The notes under the pieces: model-generated | What the model saw: only the letters and a program-made list of their open reading frames with translations | Databases searched by the model: none | Told to the model about the DNA's origin: nothing | Source of the DNA: Lachnospiraceae bacterium UBA3401 | Lineage (GTDB): Bacteria > Bacillota > Clostridia > Lachnospirales > Lachnospiraceae | Assembly: GCA_002358575.1 (NCBI GenBank) | Contig: DEPD01000106.1 | Span: forward strand, 1 to 21,407 | Length of the DNA: 21,407 nucleotides | Direction: 5' to 3' | Shown: one piece after another, positions 16,128 through 21,407 of the stretch | Layout: each line of letters begins with the position of its first letter | Numbering within the stretch: position 1 is the first letter of the stretch | Made by a program: the position numbers and the translations under genes

Positions 16128-16248
16128 TAAAAAGTCAGGTTGTTTTTCGTGGAAATATTTATTAGAAGTTATGGTTTGTGTACCTATATAAATTAAAGCG
16201 CAGGCTAAAGAATCGCTTAAAGATTCCATTGAACAGATGGTTTTTGCA

Positions 16249-17037
16249 TTATGAGCTGGCACTGGTATAATTTCTGACAGCTTTTTTCCATAGGATTCGC
16301 GCAAGGATAAAAAATAGTACAGGTGCGGCTATTGCCCAGACAAACATGACAGGAGGCAAATTGCCCATTAAAAATAATCCCGGGAAATTGGTGATAATAA
16401 ATATGGGAAGAATAAATGTACCAATTCGTTGTATCCATTTTCCATAAATCATATAAGGCATATTGTTAAAGTCCCATAGTGCTGACGAGAGACTTTCTAT
16501 TCCCCCTGTGGATACAATCCAAAAGCACATCAAATAGGGGATTAGGAATAGGCTATAGGTTAGTAAATTAGAACACAACAACAGAAAAAGAAAGCCCAAT
16601 ATTTGTTTGACGCTTACACAAAGCCCCGCCTTTTGCCAGCCAGTTATAATTAAAATGCTACCAGCGATAGCATTGGTTAGAAACATGGGAAAGCTCCATT
16701 GGCGCAAGGTTACAATAAATTGTAGGGACACAGGCTTTACCAAGTACATATCAAGTTCGCCCGACTGTACCATCTGTCCTAATCCTGCAAAATTAGGGTA
16801 GTAGAGCATATAAAATCCAGTCATTAATACATAGATACCAATAAATATCTGAATATGATTTGGGGTAAATACACTAATATTCACACCGATGCGATATACT
16901 ACTGCAACATACAAAAGCTTAACCAACATCCAACCCATTTCAACCGCTACGCCTGCGATAAAATTAACCCGATATTCTAGCTGTGACATAAGCGATAATT
17001 TCATTAAAACGCCAATGAGACGCAGATATTTTTTCAT
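16249..17037 (-). CDS. ABC-2 family permease (COG3694/DUF990 type), second subunit
   Basis: A 262-residue integral membrane protein with about six hydrophobic helices. It starts MKKYLRLIGVLMKLSLMSQL and contains LEYRVNFIAG, the signature also found in its partner (LEYRVNFLLT), then QMVQSGELDMYLVKPVS, a motif of the DUF990 permeases. I set the start at ATG 17037, since AAGGAG lies six bases upstream; the frame is open to 17175, but the extra residues overlap the preceding gene and are Cys/Arg-rich nonsense. It forms a heterodimeric channel with the permease encoded upstream and the COG4586-type ATPase. The direction of transport is unknown, though ABC-2 permeases are usually exporters. It is the last gene of the operon. 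Confidence 0.88.
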   Translation of the reverse strand: MKKYLRLIGVLMKLSLMSQLEYRVNFIAGVAVEMGWMLVKLLYVAVVYRIGVNISVFTPNHIQIFIGIYVLMTGFYMLYYPNFAGLGQMVQSGELDMYLVKPVSLQFIVTLRQWSFPMFLTNAIAGSILIITGWQKAGLCVSVKQILGFLFLLLCSNLLTYSLFLIPYLMCFWIVSTGGIESLSSALWDFNNMPYMIYGKWIQRIGTFILPIFIITNFPGLFLMGNLPPVMFVWAIAAPVLFFILARILWKKAVRNYTSASS

Positions 17038-17084
17038 GATATTCTCCTTACTTTTTAAATGATTTAACCGCACAGTTGGAATTT

Positions 17085-17885
17085 TTAGCCGCCGACAGCA
17101 ACATAGTGACGCAGCCCTTTTTTCCACAGATATTCTCCTAGAAGGCCAAAGAAGACGATCCAGAAAAGTTGACACGCAAAACTTATACCCACCATCTTCA
17201 TATCATAACGCCCGTTAATAATATTGACTGGAAATTGAGTTGTGTAGCCAAAGGGTAAAAGTCTTGTTAATAACATTGCTTTTTTGCCGAAAATGTCAAG
17301 CGGTAGGATGCCTCCACTAATGACTACGAATACAATGCTGATGGTTGCGAAAAACTGATTTACATCTGTCAGCCAAAAACTGGTCAACGCCACTACAAAA
17401 AACAGAAAAAAATTTAGCATCAATGCAAATAGCAAACTGATAACAAATAAAAAGATTCGTGTCACAGACAGCATAAGTCCAAAGATTGCCACAGAAAAGA
17501 TAATTACTGCAATTGTCACAAAAAACAGTAGTAAAAGTTGGGGAATTTTTTCTCCCAGGAAGGAACAGAACTGGTAGGCGCCATAATGTACTGGACGAAC
17601 GAGGTACTTATTCAATCCACCTTTTTTGATGTCATCGTTGATCTGCCATGCAAATCCTGTGCTTACTAATTGAGATACTAATGTTGCCAGTAATGTGTAA
17701 ACCATGATTTGGCTATAGGTGTAGCCTGTAGACATCGCTGCATCTGTATGCGCATAAAAGTAGGTCCACATAATAGTCTGAATAACCACTGGAAATATGC
17801 TGCTTGTCATGGTCAATAGAAAATTGACGCGGTATTCTAAGGATTTTTCAATTCCCATCTGAAATACACAACGATAAGGATTCAT
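17085..17885 (-). CDS. ABC-2 family permease (COG4587/DUF990 type), first subunit
   Basis: A 266-residue membrane protein with about six hydrophobic segments. After a short N-terminus it has KSLEYRVNFLLTMTSSIFPV and later INDDIKKGGLNKYLVRPVH, the hallmark loop of DUF990 permeases. Both are shared with the second permease, suggesting an ancient duplication. The ATG overlaps the ATPase stop in an ATGA arrangement (17882-17885), implying translational coupling and equal dosage. It is 47 bp upstream of the second permease. The three-gene set matches the COG4586/4587/3694 ABC system, for which I know no established substrate. Confidence 0.9.
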   Translation of the reverse strand: MNPYRCVFQMGIEKSLEYRVNFLLTMTSSIFPVVIQTIMWTYFYAHTDAAMSTGYTYSQIMVYTLLATLVSQLVSTGFAWQINDDIKKGGLNKYLVRPVHYGAYQFCSFLGEKIPQLLLLFFVTIAVIIFSVAIFGLMLSVTRIFLFVISLLFALMLNFFLFFVVALTSFWLTDVNQFFATISIVFVVISGGILPLDIFGKKAMLLTRLLPFGYTTQFPVNIINGRYDMKMVGISFACQLFWIVFFGLLGEYLWKKGLRHYVAVGG

Positions 17886-18865
17886 GAGATAGCACTCTCC
17901 TTCCTAAAAATTAGTGCGATACTTTCTTCTAAAGGAACTTCTGTTACAGTAAAGTCTTCAACCGGCAAACAAGATAAAATATCTGCCATAGTTTTGCGAA
18001 GTCCCTCTTTAGGTAGCTCCAGTACGCCTTCTCTGCATTTACATTCGCGCACTTTGCCAAAAGGTGTAAGCTGATTTATACAAATTTCTTGTGTGAATTT
18101 TAAAGTCAACACTTTCTTATCACCCATTAAATGGTTGATTTTGGAGAGCATACCATCGTATACAATCTGTCCTTGACTGATAATTACTGCGCGTCCACAC
18201 AGTTCTTCTATATCACGCATATAGTGACTGGTGAGGATGATTGTTGTTTTTTTCTGTTCATTGTAATATCGTAGAAAGTTTCTGATTTTCTGCTGTGAAA
18301 CAATATCCAACCCAATTGTTGGTTCGTCAAGAAAAAGAATGTCTGGGTTGTGTATCAGTGCTGCCAAAATTTCCATTTTCATTCGCTCACCGAGAGAGAG
18401 CCGACGCACTTGTACATTCATCAGATCTTTGACTTCCAAAAGTTCTGAGAGTTCCTCTATTGTTCGGATATACTGTTGATCGCCAATGTTGAAAATGCAT
18501 TTGTTGAGATAAAAGCTGTCACTTGCAGGTAAGTCCCACCATAGTTGATTTTTCTGGCCCATAACGATAGAGAAGCGTTGTTTAAATGCATTTTTGCGCT
18601 CCCAAGGGATAAATCCACCCACCAACGCTTGACCAGAGGTAGGATGCAAAATACCAGAGAGCATTTTTAAGGTGGTAGTTTTTCCGGCGCCATTGGGTCC
18701 GAGCAGACCGATAATTTCCCCTTTTTCTACAGAGAAGGAGATGTCCCGCACAGCTTCTTTTATTAGGGTTTCCCGATGAAAAAGGTTGTGTAGGGAACCA
18801 GATAGCCCCATCATTTTCTTGTAATAAGAAAACTCTTTTTTTAAATGTTTTATTTCTATTTCCAT
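17882..18865 (-). CDS. ABC transporter ATPase (COG4586 type)
   Basis: A 327-residue nucleotide-binding subunit. It has Walker A at 56-63 (GPNGAGKT), a Q-loop at about 104 (VMGQKNQLWWDLPASDSF, typical of the COG4586 group), the signature LSLGE at 156-160, Walker B with the catalytic Glu181 in ILFLDEP, and a switch His214 in LTSHYM. The last 90 residues form a C-terminal extension, where FTVTEVPLEESIALIF is typical of ABC-2 exporters. It energises the two DUF990 permeases. The RBS GAGGAGG overlaps the stop of the LytTR gene (12-bp gap), so the regulator and transporter are one operon. Confidence 0.94.
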   Translation of the reverse strand: MEIEIKHLKKEFSYYKKMMGLSGSLHNLFHRETLIKEAVRDISFSVEKGEIIGLLGPNGAGKTTTLKMLSGILHPTSGQALVGGFIPWERKNAFKQRFSIVMGQKNQLWWDLPASDSFYLNKCIFNIGDQQYIRTIEELSELLEVKDLMNVQVRRLSLGERMKMEILAALIHNPDILFLDEPTIGLDIVSQQKIRNFLRYYNEQKKTTIILTSHYMRDIEELCGRAVIISQGQIVYDGMLSKINHLMGDKKVLTLKFTQEICINQLTPFGKVRECKCREGVLELPKEGLRKTMADILSCLPVEDFTVTEVPLEESIALIFRKESAIS

Positions 18866-18877
18866 AATATTTCCTCC

Positions 18878-19615
18878 TCATAAAAAATCCAAATGACGAA
18901 TATAACTTTCAAACTGTAATTTTACCTCAGTGTAACGATATCGGCTAATATAGAGTTGCCTGCCGCAGTCCAGGGTAAGACAATCCTTTTCTAGCTTTGC
19001 CACATGGTAAAGATTAACCAGATAGCTTTTGTGGATTCTGACAAAACCAAGCGCCCGCAGCTTTTCTTCGCATTGTGCCAAGGTTTCGACAGTGAGATAA
19101 CTTGTTTCTTGTGTGTAATTCTGTGTATAAATCTTAATTTCGTGACGATCACTTTCTAAATATAGAATCTCTTTTAAGCGAATGCGCATCAGTTCATTTT
19201 TTCCATGAAAGGAACACCAGCGTGGCAGCAGGGAACCTGTCCGCTCAATTTTGCAAAGAGCTACACCTAAATCTTGCTCCAAGCAAAATTCTCGCACAAC
19301 ATGGAAAAAAGGATAGGGGAGAGCGGCAAAGACTTCTTCTGGAGATTGTACTACACAGATAATGGACAAAACAGGATTTTTTTTCCAGAGTGTTTCTGCT
19401 ACTGTAAAAGTCTTGTCGATAGTTTTACAGGATAAGATAAGAAAGTGCATCTGATCTTGTTGTATTATCCATGACTCTGTCAACATTGACAAGGTCTGTA
19501 ACTGATAGGTTTCACATGTGCCGCATTTTGTATTTTTCAAGCAGGCAATGTTAAATGCAGTTTTAATTGCTTGTAAAAGCGCACTTTTTTCACAGTACAG
19601 ACCAATCAGGGACAT
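18878..19615 (-). CDS. LytTR-family DNA-binding regulator with degenerate receiver-like domain
   Basis: A 245-residue protein. The C-terminal 100 residues are a LytTR domain: a beta strand with RIRLKEILYLESDRHEIKIY, then LRALGFVRIHKSYLVNLYHV and LDCGRQLYISRYRYTEVK, the pattern that contacts DNA in AgrA/LytR-type regulators. The N-terminal 120 residues look like a shrunken receiver. At the place of the phosphoacceptor, after a hydrophobic strand HFLIL, there is Ser62-Cys rather than Asp. Four Cys lie close together at about 25-45, including KCGTC. Phosphotransfer is therefore unlikely, and no kinase is encoded nearby. I set the start at ATG 19615, about nine bases after AGGAGG; the frame extends to 19642 through the RBS. 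It probably controls the ABC operon that it heads. The signal it senses is unknown; metal or redox sensing by the Cys is speculation. Confidence 0.88.
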   Translation of the reverse strand: MSLIGLYCEKSALLQAIKTAFNIACLKNTKCGTCETYQLQTLSMLTESWIIQQDQMHFLILSCKTIDKTFTVAETLWKKNPVLSIICVVQSPEEVFAALPYPFFHVVREFCLEQDLGVALCKIERTGSLLPRWCSFHGKNELMRIRLKEILYLESDRHEIKIYTQNYTQETSYLTVETLAQCEEKLRALGFVRIHKSYLVNLYHVAKLEKDCLTLDCGRQLYISRYRYTEVKLQFESYIRHLDFL

Positions 19616-19637
19616 AGTTTTCTTCCTCCTGGTACTC

Positions 19638-19665
19638 ATCATATCAGATAGAAGATAAAATACAA
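19638..19665 (-). promoter_or_regulatory. Weak candidate promoter for the LytTR-ABC operon
   Basis: On the minus strand TATGAT (19638-19643) is 16 bases from TTGTAT (19660-19665), giving a very short leader ending at the AGGAGG. The -35 match is poor. Two copies of TTACCAG lie upstream, 43 bp apart (19680-19686 and 19723-19729). They might be LytTR sites, but the repeats are short. Confidence 0.3.
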
Positions 19666-19735
19666 GACACCCTGCACAACTGGTAAGGTTTCTATCCCCA
19701 ATAACATGTTACTATTCACATTCTGGTAAAAATTA

Positions 19736-19777
19736 AAGTATCAGTGTGCTGCATAGATTGTGAACACACTGATACTT
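19736..19777 (-). terminator. Rho-independent terminator of the GHL10 gene
   Basis: AAGTATCAGTGTG (19736-19748) and CACACTGATACTT (19765-19777) are a perfect 13-bp stem. On the minus strand the stem is followed by TTTAATTTTT. It lies seven bases past the stop of the hydrolase gene and separates it from the LytTR operon. Confidence 0.85.
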
Positions 19778-19784
19778 CAGAGGG

Positions 19785-20966
19785 CTAATATTTTTTTAAA
19801 TGGTCTAATTCTTTCGCAGCAATATCTTTTTCCAGCCACTGATAGCGAAACAGTGCATATCCATCGCAACCAAGCTGTTTCGCAGTGATATATTGATAAG
19901 CAAGGTTATTGTCGCTTGTCGCCCATCCTAAATCTGTCTTGGAATTGGTGCCAACTTGGTATAAAGCAAGACCAACATAGATTGGTAAATCTTGCTTGTT
20001 TAACGCAATCCACGCCTTACAACGGTCTGTAAACATACGTTTGGCAGTACCTTTTGCCATATAAATATCTGTCCAGTAAATTTGCGGCATAATATAATCA
20101 ATATATCCTGTGGTAGAAAGCCATGTATCGATATCTGCGCCCTGACTGCGCGCATTGTCGGGGTTTCCAGCAGGACTAATGCCAAAAGTACAGTTGGGTT
20201 TGATAGACTTGATTGTCTTGTATACTTGCGAAACCAACAGATTAACATTGGTTTTTCGAGATGCGACATCCAATTGATCTGCCATACCGGATACATAAAA
20301 ATAGTCATCAAAATGGATTCCGTCAACATCATAAGTGCTTACAATTTCCCGCACACCATTGATAATTAAATCTATTGTTTCTTGTTTTGCTGGGTCGAGC
20401 GCTAAGCAAGTCTGCCCGCTGGGAGCTTTATATTCAATCGTAAAAGGAAGAAACGACGCGTGGTAGGGTGTTGCTTTAAAACTGGCTGTCGATTTGCTGT
20501 CACGCGACAGACGGTATGGGTTAATCCATGCTTCAAATTGCAGTTTTTTTGTATGCGCTAACTGGATCATAATTTCCAATGGGTCATAACCAGGATCGCT
20601 TCTGTCACTAGAAAAATAAGTTGCCCAAGGATAATAGAGTGATGGATACATCGCATCACCGAGAGCACGCACGTGTACAATCACAGTATTCATACCATAC
20701 TCCGCGATTGTATCATACATTTCAGAAACTTTCCTTGTAAAATCTTTTTCAGTTTTATCCTGCAATAGTTCTTCAATGTCCAAAAAGGAAATCCAACAGG
20801 CTTTTTTCGGTGCACTGGCGGAAGTGGAAGCTGTCTGCAAAACATGTACGCTTTTTGCATGAATTTCTATAGCCGGTAAAGTGGTCAGCAGTAAAATGAC
20901 AGCCAGCACATAGGCAAGGATTCTGCTTTGCAAGATATACAAGTTTTTAGAATGGGTTTGTTCCAT
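19785..20966 (-). CDS. Secreted GHL10/DUF187 glycoside hydrolase-like protein
   Basis: A 393-residue protein with an N-terminal signal sequence (about 10-37, ILAYVLAVILLLTTL, then IHAKS), so it is secreted or membrane-held. The catalytic domain (about 55-390) is a TIM barrel of the GHL10 (DUF187) family: ACWISFLDIEELL, GMNTVIVHVRALGDAMY, FEAWINPYRLS, LALDPAKQETI and DVDGIHFDDYFY, where the adjacent Asp220/Asp221 are candidate catalytic residues. Relatives include E. coli DigH, which cleaves denuded peptidoglycan glycan, and Bacillus YngK. A cell-wall role is the best guess, though a dietary glycan cannot be excluded. I set the start at ATG 20966, eight bases after AAAGGAG; the frame extends to 21029 without an RBS. 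It forms a single-gene unit with its own terminator. Confidence 0.9.
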   Translation of the reverse strand: MEQTHSKNLYILQSRILAYVLAVILLLTTLPAIEIHAKSVHVLQTASTSASAPKKACWISFLDIEELLQDKTEKDFTRKVSEMYDTIAEYGMNTVIVHVRALGDAMYPSLYYPWATYFSSDRSDPGYDPLEIMIQLAHTKKLQFEAWINPYRLSRDSKSTASFKATPYHASFLPFTIEYKAPSGQTCLALDPAKQETIDLIINGVREIVSTYDVDGIHFDDYFYVSGMADQLDVASRKTNVNLLVSQVYKTIKSIKPNCTFGISPAGNPDNARSQGADIDTWLSTTGYIDYIMPQIYWTDIYMAKGTAKRMFTDRCKAWIALNKQDLPIYVGLALYQVGTNSKTDLGWATSDNNLAYQYITAKQLGCDGYALFRYQWLEKDIAAKELDHLKKY

Positions 20967-21058
20967 AAAATATACTCCTTTACAAATATTAATAAATAAC
21001 GCATCAGTTTGATGTGCCTCTGGCTTCATCAGAGAATATTGATATCGCTCGCATTTTT

Positions 21059-21086
21059 AGTATATGTTAATAGTACCGTTACTGAA
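21059..21086 (-). promoter_or_regulatory. Candidate promoter of the GHL10 gene
   Basis: On the minus strand TATACT (21059-21064) is 16 bases from TTCAGT (21081-21086). The -10 is good, the -35 weak. It would give a leader of about 85 bases and lies outside the presumed transposon end. Confidence 0.4.
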
Positions 21087-21104
21087 AATTTATAAACTCT
21101 TATG

Positions 21105-21259
21105 TTTCATTCCTACTTCAACGAGTATGCTTTCGTACTGAATAAATTCAAATACTATTCACAAGTTCGATGGGTTTGCCCTCCAAACACATTGTACTCT
21201 CCATAGGCGTAAATTCCTGACTAACGTATCAGCACATATCTGTGATAACTTCAAAAGTG
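21105..21259 (-). ncRNA. Probable right end of an IS200/IS605-type element and 3' part of its omega/reRNA
   Basis: The non-coding stretch just after the TnpB stop is rich in small hairpins: GTTTG/CAAAC (21174-21178 and 21184-21188), TGAATA/TATTCA (21139-21144 and 21156-21161) and AGTATG/CGTACT (21124-21139, one wobble pair on the plus strand). In known elements the guide RNA overlaps the 3' end of tnpB and runs to the right end, and the subterminal hairpins serve the transposase. Here the end would lie near 21105-21112, before the GHL10 promoter. The limits are estimates. Confidence 0.45.
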
Positions 21260-21407
21260 TTATGCTACAGACTGCTGTTTTAAAAACATTTCTCCATATT
21301 TTTTTAGATTTAATGCAGCTTGATAGTCTCTATCAATTACGTTTCCACATTCACATTTATAAATACGCTCTGACAGCTTTAAATCTTTTTTAATTCTTCC
21401 ACAACAG
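21260..21407 (-). CDS. tnpB: TnpB (IS605 OrfB) RNA-guided nuclease, C-terminal fragment at the window edge
   Basis: The frame is open to the window end, so only the last 48 residues are seen: CCGRIKKDLKLSERIYKCEC, then GNVIDRDYQAALNLKKYG and a short tail ending QQSVA. This is the zinc ribbon (CxxC-like pairs) followed by the third RuvC catalytic Asp in IDRDYQAALNL, the standard C-terminus of TnpB proteins. TnpB is a guide-RNA-directed DNA nuclease that helps IS200/IS605 elements persist. The N-terminal parts and any tnpA lie outside the window, so activity cannot be judged. The stop TAA is at 21260-21262, followed by a structured non-coding region. Confidence 0.9.
   Translation of the reverse strand, partial: CCGRIKKDLKLSERIYKCECGNVIDRDYQAALNLKKYGEMFLKQQSVA

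Noticed and set aside
16249..17175. Longer ABC-2 permease of 308 residues
   Set aside because: The extension overlaps the preceding permease gene out of frame and looks non-natural; AAGGAG before ATG 17037 marks the true start.
1..21407. CRISPR arrays, tRNA, rRNA or classic riboswitches
   Set aside because: No regularly spaced direct repeats, cloverleaf-like segments or conserved aptamer motifs were seen in the intergenic stretches, most of which are under 250 bases.

Overview
The window looks like a low-to-moderate GC Gram-positive gut-type anaerobe, most likely a Lachnospiraceae or related Clostridia. This is inferred from AGGAGG-type ribosome binding sites throughout, a permuted GH3 glucosidase next to a GH43 xylosidase, a CUT1 sugar importer with a YesM/YesN-type two-component system, and an IS200/IS605-type element. 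No rRNA, tRNA, CRISPR array or phage genes were seen.

Region 1 (1-2979, plus strand) is visibly more AT-rich than the rest and looks like an accessory island encoding a small ribosomally made, post-translationally modified peptide (RiPP). It holds the C-terminal part of one radical SAM/SPASM protein (1-508), whose frame breaks exactly at an A AAA AAG slippery run. A complete second radical SAM/SPASM enzyme follows (525-1544), then a 56-residue peptide with three cysteines and a leader-like N-terminus (1566-1736, strong RBS). After a hairpin comes a compact cytosolic subtilisin-like protease (2026-2979). The gene set fits two maturases, a precursor and a leader peptidase or processing enzyme. 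I cannot match the peptide to a named family with confidence.

Region 2 (3041-16127, minus strand) is a hemicellulose/oligosaccharide utilisation locus. Reading in the direction of transcription: malQ (4-alpha-glucanotransferase, with its own sigma-A-like promoter and a palindromic operator candidate), a YesM-like sensor kinase, and a YesN-like AraC response regulator overlapping the kinase by 20 bp. A promoter region follows with two 16-bp direct repeats exactly 21 bp apart, a plausible binding site for that regulator. Then come a solute-binding lipoprotein, two permeases, a GH43 beta-xylosidase/arabinosidase-like enzyme and a permuted GH3 beta-glucosidase with a C-terminal carbohydrate-binding-like module. 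No importer ATPase is encoded here; such CUT1 systems commonly use a shared MsmX-type ATPase encoded elsewhere. Both glycosidases lack signal peptides, so imported oligosaccharides are probably degraded inside the cell.

Region 3 (16249-19615, minus strand) is a compact operon: a LytTR DNA-binding protein with a degenerate receiver-like N-terminus, an ABC ATPase of the COG4586 type, and two six-helix permeases of the COG4587/COG3694 (DUF990) type. It is an uncharacterised ABC-2 transporter with a linked regulator.

Region 4 (19736-21407, minus strand) has a secreted GHL10/DUF187-type glycoside hydrolase with a clear terminator. At the window edge lies the C-terminal end of a TnpB (IS605 OrfB) protein, followed by a structured non-coding stretch that probably holds the element's right end and the 3' part of its omega/reRNA. 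Several gene starts given here are shorter than the longest open frame because a strong RBS sits before an internal ATG; each case is explained in its entry.
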